Origin: JANWKQ01 sp040376605
GTDB lineage: Bacteria > Bacteroidota > Bacteroidia > CAIKAF01
NCBI GenBank assembly: GCA_040376605.1
Contig: JBEIQI010000011.1
Location: 1 to 26,401, forward strand
Direction of reading: 5' to 3'
DNA length: 26,401 bases
Below are positions 15,995 through 24,468 of this stretch, one piece after another. The position numbers and the translations under genes are program-made. The notes under the pieces were generated by a model. It was not told the DNA's origin and made no database searches. It saw only the letters and a program-made list of their open reading frames with translations. Numbering within the stretch: position 1 is the stretch's first letter; the number at the start of each line of letters is the position of its first letter.

Positions 15995-17815
15995 TTATCG
16001 AATTAAATTTAGATTCCCATAAAACTCATGCACATCCCCTTTATTGTCGGTGATGAAAACCTTATAAACATATACACCCTGAGGACAGGCCGTACCATTT
16101 AATCTATTTCCATTCCACCCTTTATCAACACTATTAAATAAATAAAGCTCTTCTCCCCAACTATTGAATATTCGGGCTTCAAAATTATTTAATCCTCTGC
16201 CATAAATAGTCCAAGTTTCATTCAAACCATCTTTATTCGCGGTAAAACTATTCGGAATAAAAACACTGAATTCGGGCTCAATGTATAAACAATGGGTTAT
16301 TGTATCATTACAACTATTCGCGGTATTCGAGATTAAAGTTACACAATAAACACCGGTGTCTGCAAACGTGTGGCTTGCGTTTGCTGATGTTGAAGTAGAT
16401 CCGTCACCAAAATCCCATAAATAAGAATCTGCACCTACCGAGGTATTTACAAAAATGGCCAATGGCTCAAATTCCGTTATATTATCTGGACCATAAGTAA
16501 AACCAGCAGTTGAATTGGTATAAACCGATAAATAATTAGGAATTGATAAGGATGAGGTACATCCATTGGCAGCGGTAACGGTTAGCGTAACATCATACAC
16601 GCCTGCGTCATCTAAACAAAGAATATTATTGGAGGTTGCTACAATCGGTTGATTTTCTACATTCCATGACCAACTAACGATAGGACTTATTGCAGAGACA
16701 CTAGCATCCGTTAATGTTAAACATAAAGGGGCACAACTCGATGTAAAATCTGCGCTAAATGCTGCTGTTGGATCATCATTACTAATGGTAACATCTGCAA
16801 TATCTGTTGATGTACAACCAGTGACTGGATCAGTTACGGTAACCGTATAACTTCCTACCGAGTTTATTGTGGGAGAAGCGGTTGATCCACCCGCGGTAAT
16901 TCCGGGTCCAGCCCAAACATAGGTTGCCCCTGGGGTGGTGGATGATGCATTTAAGTTTACCGTTGGGGCCAAACAGGTAATTGTCATGTCCAAACCAGCA
17001 TTTGCATCAGGAGTGGGATGAAATGAAAAAGTGGTCGTTATGGTGTCAATATCTCCTAAAGGACTTGTTACATAGCAGGTATATACACCTGCATTGGCCA
17101 AAGCACCATTGGTAATTGTTGGATCTTCCAAAGTCGAGACAAAACCTAGTGGGCCTGTCCAACTATACGTTGAGCCTGCTTCAGCGGTTAAATCAAATTC
17201 AATGGTATCTCCTAAACAAATGGGACCGTTGTTGGTTACGGTAGGCGTCGGATCAGGGGTATTTCCAATATACAACATGCCTATTGGATCTGGGTTTGCA
17301 GCATTATCTCCTGCTAAAGTAAAACGGGCACCAATCACCTGAAGTCCAGCCGGAATGGCAAACATGCTAAAATCTAACGTCACCACCCGTCTATCGTAGT
17401 AATAATTGGTGTATAGAGTTGGAGCACAATCCCAAAAATCTAATGTAATATAATCCTCGATCGATAGCATTGCCGCATTAACTGCTGGGGTATAAGTGAA
17501 ATTAGAGAGATATAATTCAACATCCCACCACTCCTCAGTATGAACACTAACACAAAGTATTTCTGGTCCGGGTCCATCTGAATATGCCATTCCATTGGCC
17601 CATGTTCCACTAAAAGAAGTACCAATGGCAATTTCAACGCCACTATTAGTGGCAAAATCAATATCCCCCAAAACTGTATTCACTATGGGGTCACATGTAC
17701 TTGTAATATTACTCAATTGCGTAATTCCGGTATAAGTACCAACGGTAATTTGGCCAAAACCAAAAATACTTGAGGAAAAAATTAAAGATAAAAGGACCTT
17801 TTTCATTGATTTCAT
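15995..17815 (-). CDS. T9SS type B surface protein with one unit of each repeat family and two PKD domains
   Basis: A 606-aa secreted protein. The signal peptide is KKVLLSLIFSSSIFGFGQ after MKSM; Met4 (17806) is an alternative start. Residues about 20-187 form a unique domain rich in aromatic and acidic residues (EEWWDVELYLSNF, TLDFWDCAP) that I do not recognise. Residues 188-268 are an Ig-like unit of the GPICLGDTIEFDL type seen in the protease at 1373. Residues 269-348 are one 80-aa unit (ANAGLDMTITC ... TGCTSTD) of the family that makes up the neighbour's array. Two PKD domains follow (second with YLWDFGDGSTS), then a type B sorting domain (517-606, ending GNLNLIR). From the 80-aa unit to the end it aligns domain by domain with the downstream 1491-aa protein, so the two look like tandem duplicates that diverged at the N-terminus and in repeat number. 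It is in the same direction as that gene, with a 203-base gap. Confidence 0.87.
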   Translation of the reverse strand: MKSMKKVLLSLIFSSSIFGFGQITVGTYTGITQLSNITSTCDPIVNTVLGDIDFATNSGVEIAIGTSFSGTWANGMAYSDGPGPEILCVSVHTEEWWDVELYLSNFTYTPAVNAAMLSIEDYITLDFWDCAPTLYTNYYYDRRVVTLDFSMFAIPAGLQVIGARFTLAGDNAANPDPIGMLYIGNTPDPTPTVTNNGPICLGDTIEFDLTAEAGSTYSWTGPLGFVSTLEDPTITNGALANAGVYTCYVTSPLGDIDTITTTFSFHPTPDANAGLDMTITCLAPTVNLNASSTTPGATYVWAGPGITAGGSTASPTINSVGSYTVTVTDPVTGCTSTDIADVTISNDDPTAAFSADFTSSCAPLCLTLTDASVSAISPIVSWSWNVENQPIVATSNNILCLDDAGVYDVTLTVTAANGCTSSLSIPNYLSVYTNSTAGFTYGPDNITEFEPLAIFVNTSVGADSYLWDFGDGSTSTSANASHTFADTGVYCVTLISNTANSCNDTITHCLYIEPEFSVFIPNSFTANKDGLNETWTIYGRGLNNFEARIFNSWGEELYLFNSVDKGWNGNRLNGTACPQGVYVYKVFITDNKGDVHEFYGNLNLIR

Positions 17816-18136
17816 TTTTTAATATTAAGCTTACTGATAGACAGGCTTTTAAAAGTGCCGTGAAGATAAAACATTATAACCACCAGCGTTTAATGCATGG
17901 TAATTTTAATATATTTCTAATTAGCATTTTATTATTGTACAGATGAATCGCAGCAGGAAAGGTTGCATCGTGGAGGTTATAAAATGAATAAATCATTCTA
18001 CACGAAACTTCTCCCCTCTTAACATCCAATAAACGACCTTCCCCCTACTATCCTTTCAAAGCATAACGACCTGATAATAAGACACTAAATCCAATCTAGG
18101 GCCGGGAGATGCCAAAACCGACAACCCCAAAAATGT
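17816..18136. other. Intergenic region (321 bp) without a recognisable gene
   Basis: It lies between the TAA of uvrD and the start of the 606-aa surface protein, both minus strand. It is AT-rich, with no open frame longer than about a dozen codons that looks coding, no RNA gene and no convincing terminator hairpin. On the minus strand a TATAAT-like stretch lies near 17866-17871, but no clear TAnnTTTG promoter for the 606-aa gene was found. It presumably holds that gene's promoter and the uvrD mRNA end. Confidence 0.4.
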
Positions 18137-20410
18137 TTAATTCTTAACTATCTGAAGTTTGGCAAATTTAAGTAGTAACTTTTTTGAGCCATGATTATCG
18201 AATTGAATGGTAGCCATCTTATTATCCCCATTTCCATCGATGGTAACAATTTTGCCAACACCAAATCGAGCATGTTCAACCTGCAGACCTTCCTTAAACA
18301 TCGAAATATGATCTCCCTTAACCGAATTGGTGGCAGTGGAATTGATACTCACCTTCTTTAATTGAGAATGCGCTGGAATAGCATACGAGTTTAGATTTAA
18401 TCCATTTGATTCAATTCGTTTGCCTTGAAAAACTCTCTGCTGATTGCCGACTTGTGAAAAGTCCAGAAAATCTTCGTCTACCTCATTCAGAAATCTACTT
18501 GGATCGGATTGAATTAAATTTCCATACTTAAATCTAGTTTGGGCAAACGAAAAGGTAAGTTGATGCATAGCCCTTGTAATGGCTACATAAAACAATCTTC
18601 TTTCCTCTTCTAATTCCTGACGGGAATTAATACTTAATTGAGATGGGAATAAATTTTCTTCCAGCCCCACCACAAAAACGTAAGGAAATTCAAGTCCTTT
18701 AGATGCATGAATGGTCATTAACGTAACCCGATCCTTTTCTTCATCCTCATCCTTATCTGCATCTGTTAATAAAGCAATGTCCTCCATATATCTTGGCAGG
18801 CCATTTCCATTTTTATGATTGGCATTATTTACGGTAAACTCTTTTATACCATTCAGTAATTCCTGAACGTTTTCGTACCGGTTCACACCTTCGGGTGTTT
18901 TATCACTGTATAGATCCTTTAAAAGCCCGGAACCGGAGGCAATAAAACTAGCGGCATCAAAAGCATTTTTTTGTTCTACTATAGCTTCAAATCCAGTAAT
19001 CATTTGCCTAAACTCATCCACTTTTTTTGCAACCGACGGACTAATGTTGGTATCTAATGTTTTGATATTAACCAGGACTTCCCAAACCGAAATATCATGT
19101 TCTGCTGCGGAAATAATAATTTTATCAAGCGTAGATTTACCAATGCCTCTTGCCGGATAATTAATAATTCGTTTGAGTGCTTCTTCATCATTATGATTTA
19201 CGCATAATCTCAAATAACATAAAATATCTTTAATTTCTCTTCGCTGATAAAATGATAACCCACCATAAACTCTGTACGGGATATTCAATCTCCTGAGAGC
19301 TTCCTCCATGGCCCTTGATTGAATATTGGTGCGATACAAAATAGCAAAATCACGATTCGAAAGCTGATTATTCATTCGATAATTGAAAATTGCCTGAGCA
19401 ACGAAATTCCCTTCTTCGTTATCAGTAACTGCCTTGATCACTTGAATTTTTTCACCATTGGCATTGCTCGTCCAAACTGATTTATCCAACTGATGTTTAT
19501 TTTTACCAATAACACTATTTGCCGCCGAAACAATATTTTTAGTGCTTCTATAATTCTGCTCCAGCTTATACGTTTTGAGATCAGGATAGTCTTTTTCGAA
19601 ATTGAGAATATTGGTAATATCAGCTCCCCTAAACGCATAAATACTTTGAGCATCATCCCCTACTACACAAATATTTTGATATAAGGCTGAAAGTTGTTTG
19701 ATGATAGAATATTGAGCAAAGTTGGTATCCTGAAACTCATCCACCATCACATATTTAAATCTTCTCTGATATTTATGCAGGACATCCGGATAACGATGAA
19801 AAAGTTCGAATGTTTTTAAAAGCAAATCATCGAAATCCATCGCGCTGGCTTTTAAACAACGCTGTGAATATTTTTCATAAATGGCACTAATTTTAGGTCT
19901 TCTTGCCTCCAAATCATCCATTTGCATATCCTGATTACCTTTATAGGCAATGGCATTGATGAGGGAATTTTTAGCAGAACTAATTCTATGTTGGACAAGA
20001 TTAGGCTTATACTGCTTATCATCCAAACCCATTTCGATGACAATTGTTTTGATGAGGTTTTTAGAATCATCCGAATCATAAATCGTAAAATTCGCTGGAT
20101 AACCTATCTTATCTGATTCTGCTCGTAATATTTTAGAAAAAACCGAATGAAATGTCCCCATGTAAAGGTTACTCGCTTCAGATTTGCCGACTACCTTGGC
20201 AATTCTTTCCTTCATTTCTTTGGCCGCCTTATTCGTAAAAGTAAGAGCCAAAATATTAAATGGATCTACACCCTTTTCAATAAGATAGGCTATTCGATAG
20301 GTAAGTACCCTTGTTTTACCGGAGCCAGCACCTGCAATAATCATTACAGGACCTTCAACGGTTTGAACGGCAAGAGCCTGAGGTTCGTTTAATTGCTTTA
20401 AATATTCCAA
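18137..20410 (-). CDS. uvrD: UvrD/PcrA-type superfamily 1 DNA helicase
   Basis: A 3'-5' DNA helicase acting in nucleotide excision and mismatch repair and in removing proteins from DNA. It is 757 aa with all motifs: Q motif LNEPQALAV (7-15), Walker A AGAGSGKT (26-33), TFTNKAAKEM, DEFQDT near 224, GDDAQSIYAFRGA, LEQNYRST, TLMTIHASKGLEFPYVFV, and motif VI VAITRAM near 609. The C-terminus (HARFGVGKIVTIDG ... ATIQFDNHGSKKLL) is the Tudor-like domain of UvrD/PcrA used for RNA polymerase contact. The start is TTG at 20410: an in-frame TAA is three codons upstream, and the next Met would delete the Q motif, so TTG is almost certainly right. A promoter candidate is 26 bases upstream. It is divergent from the thioesterase gene. 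UvrD and PcrA cannot be separated by sequence alone here. Confidence 0.95.
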   Translation of the reverse strand: MEYLKQLNEPQALAVQTVEGPVMIIAGAGSGKTRVLTYRIAYLIEKGVDPFNILALTFTNKAAKEMKERIAKVVGKSEASNLYMGTFHSVFSKILRAESDKIGYPANFTIYDSDDSKNLIKTIVIEMGLDDKQYKPNLVQHRISSAKNSLINAIAYKGNQDMQMDDLEARRPKISAIYEKYSQRCLKASAMDFDDLLLKTFELFHRYPDVLHKYQRRFKYVMVDEFQDTNFAQYSIIKQLSALYQNICVVGDDAQSIYAFRGADITNILNFEKDYPDLKTYKLEQNYRSTKNIVSAANSVIGKNKHQLDKSVWTSNANGEKIQVIKAVTDNEEGNFVAQAIFNYRMNNQLSNRDFAILYRTNIQSRAMEEALRRLNIPYRVYGGLSFYQRREIKDILCYLRLCVNHNDEEALKRIINYPARGIGKSTLDKIIISAAEHDISVWEVLVNIKTLDTNISPSVAKKVDEFRQMITGFEAIVEQKNAFDAASFIASGSGLLKDLYSDKTPEGVNRYENVQELLNGIKEFTVNNANHKNGNGLPRYMEDIALLTDADKDEDEEKDRVTLMTIHASKGLEFPYVFVVGLEENLFPSQLSINSRQELEEERRLFYVAITRAMHQLTFSFAQTRFKYGNLIQSDPSRFLNEVDEDFLDFSQVGNQQRVFQGKRIESNGLNLNSYAIPAHSQLKKVSINSTATNSVKGDHISMFKEGLQVEHARFGVGKIVTIDGNGDNKMATIQFDNHGSKKLLLKFAKLQIVKN

Positions 20411-20435
20411 AATCGATTAAAAAATTATAGGGCTT

Positions 20436-20467
20436 CAAAGATAACAATACCCACCTACCCTCTTAAA
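20436..20467 (-). promoter_or_regulatory. Candidate promoter of uvrD
   Basis: On the minus strand TATCTTTG (20443-20436) matches TAnnTTTG, and TTTA (20467-20464) stands 20 bases upstream in place of TTTG. The predicted leader to the TTG at 20410 is only about 20 bases, with no obvious Shine-Dalgarno sequence, as usual in Bacteroidota. Confidence 0.5.
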
Positions 20468-20535
20468 GCTTTCTTTTATCATTCAGCCTCAAGTTTTCAA
20501 CATTATATTTACCTTCACCCAATAATCATTATCCG

Positions 20536-20919
20536 ATGCTCCAAGAACGTATAGACCAATCCGAAACCCGAATTTTTAAAGCCGTTTTCCCTAATACTAC
20601 CAACCATTATGACACTTTATTTGGGGGAACTGCCATGCATTTGATGGATGAAGTGGCATTTATAACTGCCACAAGATTCACCCGACAAAGAACCGTAACG
20701 GTTTCCTCAGACCGAATTGACTTTAGAATACCAATACCAGCTGGGACTATTATTGAACTCATTGGCAGGGTATCATATATCGGGAAAACATCTCTGAAAA
20801 TAAAAGTAGATGTTTGGATCGAACAAATGTACAGCGAGCATCGCGAAAAGGCAATTTCTGGAGAATTTACCTTTGTAGCCATTGATGATAATAAAAAACC
20901 TGTTAAATTAGCTATCTAA
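20536..20919 (+). CDS. Acyl-CoA thioesterase, hotdog fold (YciA/BFIT-like)
   Basis: Hydrolyses acyl-CoA to free acid and CoA in the cytoplasm. The 127-aa protein has the acyl-CoA hydrolase signature: HYDTLFGGTAMHLMDEVAF, with the likely catalytic Asp38 in HLMDE, then a central strand VTVSSDRIDFRIPIPAGTIIEL and the VSYIGKTSLKIKVDV strand typical of the YciA/cytosolic acyl-CoA hydrolase group. The length is that of a single hotdog domain, so it should oligomerise. The ATG at 20536 is the first Met of the frame before the fold. The next gene starts 27 bases after its TAA on the same strand, which suggests co-transcription. The chain-length preference cannot be read from the sequence. Confidence 0.9.
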   Translation: MLQERIDQSETRIFKAVFPNTTNHYDTLFGGTAMHLMDEVAFITATRFTRQRTVTVSSDRIDFRIPIPAGTIIELIGRVSYIGKTSLKIKVDVWIEQMYSEHREKAISGEFTFVAIDDNKKPVKLAI

Positions 20920-20946
20920 GAATTACCAATCTACTAAACTTATTTC

Positions 20947-22761
20947 ATGAAAAATAATTTATTATCAAAAACTAAACTAATCGGAATTGTATTAGTTGGT
21001 TTAGCATTTGTTTTTATTTCTCCGGAACTTTTCGCCAGAGCAGGTGGTGGTGGTGATTATGGCGGCGGTGGCGGCGGAGATAGTGATAGTGGAGGTTTAT
21101 TCCTCATTATATATTATATTTTCATGTTACTTCCCTTTCCAATTAATATCATCGCCGTGGTAATCGTAATAGGCGTATTTCTTTACATCGGTCGTAAAAA
21201 GAAAATAAAGATGGATCAAAAGTCAATCTTTAATAATATCCCATCTGGCAACAATCAAAATGGAAAAGGAACCAATCAAAAAGAAATTCCATTAAAATAT
21301 GCCAACTCAGGGGATATCAAACAAAAGATTGAACATGCTTTTATTCAAATACAAAAAGGCTGGCAAAATCAAGACCTATCGAAAGTTCGTAAATTTATCT
21401 CGGATGGGGTATATCAGCGATTTACAACTCAATTTACGATCATGAACATCCTTGAGCAAAAGAACGTTATTTCAGACATTAAAATTCATGATATAACCAT
21501 AGTAAATAGTCATGAAGAAAACGAATACGCTATTGTAGATGCTGCAGTGCATGCAACCATTGTTGATCAATACCAAAGTGCTAAATACCCTCAATTTAAC
21601 CAAGGGGGGTCAGATACCTTTGTTGAATATTGGAGTTTTATTCGGAAGAAAAATGTAGCCGCTGCGAAAGATCTTTACTTTAGTTCTAATTGCCCAAAAT
21701 GTGGTGATTCGTTGCCCGATGATGGTGGTGAAGTGGCAAAATGTAATAGTTGCGGAACGCTTACTAACTCAGGTGAATATGACTGGGTGTTAGCCGAGAT
21801 TACCCAAACAGTTGACTATAATGCTAACGGATTTAAAAATGAAGGCGCTGCCTCTAAAAAACTTTTAGAAGTATATAAAAAGGACCCAAAGTTTAGTATT
21901 CAGATGATGGAAGATAAAGCAAGCAATGCATTCCTTCAAATATTAACCGCAAAAACCAAGAGCAAAGCTGAATTAGCCCGCCGATTTGCATCTGATCAAT
22001 ATTATACCCGTTTAGAATCTGAAGTAAAATCTGATAGCGATAAAGCTTACGTTCGTTTATACCTTAACCATGTTGATTTGGTAAATGGATATACCAAAGA
22101 TGCCATGGATTATTTGGTTTTCAATATTAAGTACACCAAACAACAACTCAAATTGGATAATGGAAAAGGCACCTTGTTAGACCATGCTCCATACTCTTTG
22201 CATAAAGTAATGGTTATGACCAGAGCAAGCAATGCTGCTCCTGCGAAAGGGCAATTATATGCACATTCATGTCCAAATTGTGGAGGACCTATTGAAGATA
22301 CCATTGATACAAAATGCAGTTATTGTGGAGAAGCATTAAATAGTCCAAACTTTGAATGGATTGTAGATAATGTTTATGATTCACAAGAATACAAACAATT
22401 AAAATCTCAATTAAATGTAACGATGGTTACCAATGCAAATCCGGAGGATACGGAAAAGCTGTTTAAAGTAAGAGATTATGCCTTCAATAACATTCTCATT
22501 ATTATGGCTGCCGATGGTGTATTTAATGAAGAAGAAAAAAAGCATGTACATGATTTAGCTAAACAATTTAAATATAATGAAGCTCAAGTTTCTGGCTGGG
22601 TTACTTTGGCTGAACAGAAAAAGTTATCCATGATTTGGCCATTTGAGAAAGAAGATAAATTAAAAGTATACGCCATGATGGAAAAAGCAGCCCATGCGGA
22701 CAATCACTTACATGATACCGAAGAGAAGTTATTGCAGGAGGCTAAACAATATTTAAATTAG
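20947..22761 (+). CDS. Membrane protein with Tim44-like domain, two zinc ribbons and TerB-like domain
   Basis: A 604-aa protein of unknown role. The N-terminus is a signal peptide ending SPELFARA, then a Gly-rich linker (GGGGDYGGGGGG) and a hydrophobic segment (about 50-77) followed by RKKKIK, which predicts a cytoplasmic C-terminal part. Residues about 118-205 (IKQKIEHAFIQIQKGWQNQD ... VHATIVDQY) resemble a Tim44-like domain, interrupted or followed by a first zinc ribbon CPKCG...CNSCG (249-270). A second Tim44-like half follows (about 330-430), then a second zinc ribbon CPNCG...CSYCG (442-461). The last 110 residues (IIMAADGVFNEEEKKHVHDL ... AAHADNHLHDTEEKLL) look like a TerB/tellurite-resistance-like helical domain. 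Bacterial Tim44-like proteins often begin with a signal peptide and ARAGGG linker like this one. The domain calls are from motif reading; the combined function is unknown. It is probably in an operon with the thioesterase. Confidence 0.8.
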   Translation: MKNNLLSKTKLIGIVLVGLAFVFISPELFARAGGGGDYGGGGGGDSDSGGLFLIIYYIFMLLPFPINIIAVVIVIGVFLYIGRKKKIKMDQKSIFNNIPSGNNQNGKGTNQKEIPLKYANSGDIKQKIEHAFIQIQKGWQNQDLSKVRKFISDGVYQRFTTQFTIMNILEQKNVISDIKIHDITIVNSHEENEYAIVDAAVHATIVDQYQSAKYPQFNQGGSDTFVEYWSFIRKKNVAAAKDLYFSSNCPKCGDSLPDDGGEVAKCNSCGTLTNSGEYDWVLAEITQTVDYNANGFKNEGAASKKLLEVYKKDPKFSIQMMEDKASNAFLQILTAKTKSKAELARRFASDQYYTRLESEVKSDSDKAYVRLYLNHVDLVNGYTKDAMDYLVFNIKYTKQQLKLDNGKGTLLDHAPYSLHKVMVMTRASNAAPAKGQLYAHSCPNCGGPIEDTIDTKCSYCGEALNSPNFEWIVDNVYDSQEYKQLKSQLNVTMVTNANPEDTEKLFKVRDYAFNNILIIMAADGVFNEEEKKHVHDLAKQFKYNEAQVSGWVTLAEQKKLSMIWPFEKEDKLKVYAMMEKAAHADNHLHDTEEKLLQEAKQYLN

Positions 22762-22768
22762 TTTCAGC

Positions 22769-22808
22769 AAATAAAAAAGGTCAATAATATTATTGACCTT
22801 TTTTATTT
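22769..22808. terminator. Perfect 40-bp palindrome: bidirectional terminator between the Tim44-like gene and asnS
   Basis: An exactly self-complementary 40-mer with core AAGGTCAATAAT / ATTATTGACCTT, A6 on one side and T6 on the other. It starts 7 bases after one stop codon and ends 19 bases before the convergent asnS stop, so it can terminate both transcripts. Confidence 0.92.
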
Positions 22809-22827
22809 CAATTGAAAATTCAATCCA

Positions 22828-24276
22828 TTAAAATTCTGCACTTTTAGGTGTCCTCGGGAAAACCGCCACATCACGAACATTCGTCATACCCGTTACAAAA
22901 AGTAATAATCGTTCGAAACCAAGACCATATCCGGCATGTTTAACGCTACCGAATCTTCGTGTATCTAAATACCACCACATTTCTTCAGCGGGGATATGCA
23001 TTTCTTTCATTCTTTGCAACAGCTTGTCATAGCGCTCTTCACGCTGAGAACCTCCAACAATTTCACCAATACCTGGAAACAAAATATCCATGGCAGCCAC
23101 GGTGGTACCATCGTCATTTTGACGCATATAAAATGACTTTATTTCTTTTGGATAATCTGTAAGAATCACAGGCTTTTTAAAATGTTTTTCTACTAAATAT
23201 CTTTCATGTTCACTTTGCAGGTCCGTACCGAATCCTTTTACTTCATATTGAAACTTCTTCTCCTTGGCAGGTTTACTGCGTTGCAAAATTTCGATAGCTT
23301 CGGTATAAGTTAATCGAACAAATTCGTTACTTACTACAAAATTTAATCGTTCAATCAACGACATTTCTGTACGCTCTTCTTTCTTCTTATTTTTCTCTTC
23401 ATCCAATGCACGTTGATTAAGAAATGCCAAATCATCGGCGCAATGATCTAAAGCATATTGGATGAGATACTTTAAATTGGCCTCAGCCAAATCCATATTA
23501 TCGTGTATATCGGCAAATGCCACCTCTGGTTCGATCATCCAAAACTCAGCTAAATGTCTTGCCGTATTCGAATTCTCTGCTCTAAAGGTTGGGCCGAAGG
23601 TATATACCTTACCTAAAGCTAATGCTGCCAATTCGGCCTCAAGTTGTCCGCTTACGGTTAAGTTAGCCGAACGCCCAAAGAAGTCCTGGGTATAATCAAC
23701 CTCACCTTTTTCATTTTTAGGAGGATTGATTGGATCCAATGTAGTTACCCTAAACATTTCTCCGGCGCCTTCTGCATCACTTGCCGTAATGATAGGTGTA
23801 TGGATATTAAAAAACCCACGATCATTAAAGAACTTATGCATGGCAAAAGTCATGGCATGTCTGATGCGGAAAACTGCACTAAACGTGCTAGTCCTAAAAC
23901 GTAAATGGGCAATTTCACGTAAATATTCTAACGAATGGGCCTTGGGCTGCAAAGGATAAACATCCGACTTAGTAATATCTGATTCTGCATCACCAATAAC
24001 CTCAAAGTTTTTTACGGCTATTTCTACCGATTGACCTTTCCCGAGAGACTCTATCAATGTACCCTGCACTATAATAGAAGCACCGGTAGTAATTCTTTTT
24101 AACTGTTCCTGATCAGCATTCTCAAAATCAATAACTGCCTGTATATTATGAATAGTGCTTCCATCATTGATATTAATAAATCTATTGCTCCTAAATGTTC
24201 TTACCCAACCAGCAACTTTAACTTCTGTGCCAGGTTTAACTTCTGTCAATAATTTCTTTATCTCAATACGTTCCAT
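22828..24276 (-). CDS. asnS: Asparaginyl-tRNA synthetase
   Basis: Charges tRNA-Asn with asparagine in the cytoplasm using ATP. It is 482 aa, a class IIb synthetase: an N-terminal OB-fold anticodon-binding domain (VKVAGWVRTFRSNRFININDG), then the catalytic core with motif 2 FRAENSNTARHLAEFWMIEPE (231-251) and motif 3 GYGLGFERLLLF (449-460). Motif 2 has NTARHLAEF, typical of AsnRS rather than AspRS or LysRS. The core carries the roughly 70-residue Lys/Glu-rich insertion (EEKNKKKEERTEMSL) seen in bacterial AsnRS. The start is the ATG at 24276, 19 bases after a -7 box. Its presence implies direct Asn-tRNA formation. Nothing is missing. Confidence 0.98.
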   Translation of the reverse strand: MERIEIKKLLTEVKPGTEVKVAGWVRTFRSNRFININDGSTIHNIQAVIDFENADQEQLKRITTGASIIVQGTLIESLGKGQSVEIAVKNFEVIGDAESDITKSDVYPLQPKAHSLEYLREIAHLRFRTSTFSAVFRIRHAMTFAMHKFFNDRGFFNIHTPIITASDAEGAGEMFRVTTLDPINPPKNEKGEVDYTQDFFGRSANLTVSGQLEAELAALALGKVYTFGPTFRAENSNTARHLAEFWMIEPEVAFADIHDNMDLAEANLKYLIQYALDHCADDLAFLNQRALDEEKNKKKEERTEMSLIERLNFVVSNEFVRLTYTEAIEILQRSKPAKEKKFQYEVKGFGTDLQSEHERYLVEKHFKKPVILTDYPKEIKSFYMRQNDDGTTVAAMDILFPGIGEIVGGSQREERYDKLLQRMKEMHIPAEEMWWYLDTRRFGSVKHAGYGLGFERLLLFVTGMTNVRDVAVFPRTPKSAEF

Positions 24277-24295
24277 ATACGATTTAATAGGTGTG

Positions 24296-24327
24296 CAAAG
24301 GTAATAAAATTGAAGTAAAGGTTAAAA
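24296..24327 (-). promoter_or_regulatory. Candidate promoter of asnS
   Basis: TACCTTTG (24303-24296, minus strand) is a full TAnnTTTG match; a TTTT stands 20 bases upstream (24327-24324) where TTTG is expected. The leader would be about 13 bases. Confidence 0.5.
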
Positions 24328-24468
24328 GGGGCATTTAATCACAGCAATTATTAACCTTAGAATGCTTAACACTTTGGTTATAGTGGATTCAATCTATTTG
24401 ATAAACTCAATTAACAAAAACCAAAGTCCTGGTTATAAACAATCAAATAAACGTATTAATTAGGGATT

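Noticed and set aside
17816..18136. Small gene or ncRNA in the gap between uvrD and the 606-aa gene
   Set aside because: Only open frames of about a dozen codons, no strong hairpin, no promoter-terminator pair.
18137..20410. Rep or RecB-like helicase instead of UvrD
   Set aside because: The length, motif set and the C-terminal Tudor-like segment fit UvrD/PcrA; there is no nuclease domain.
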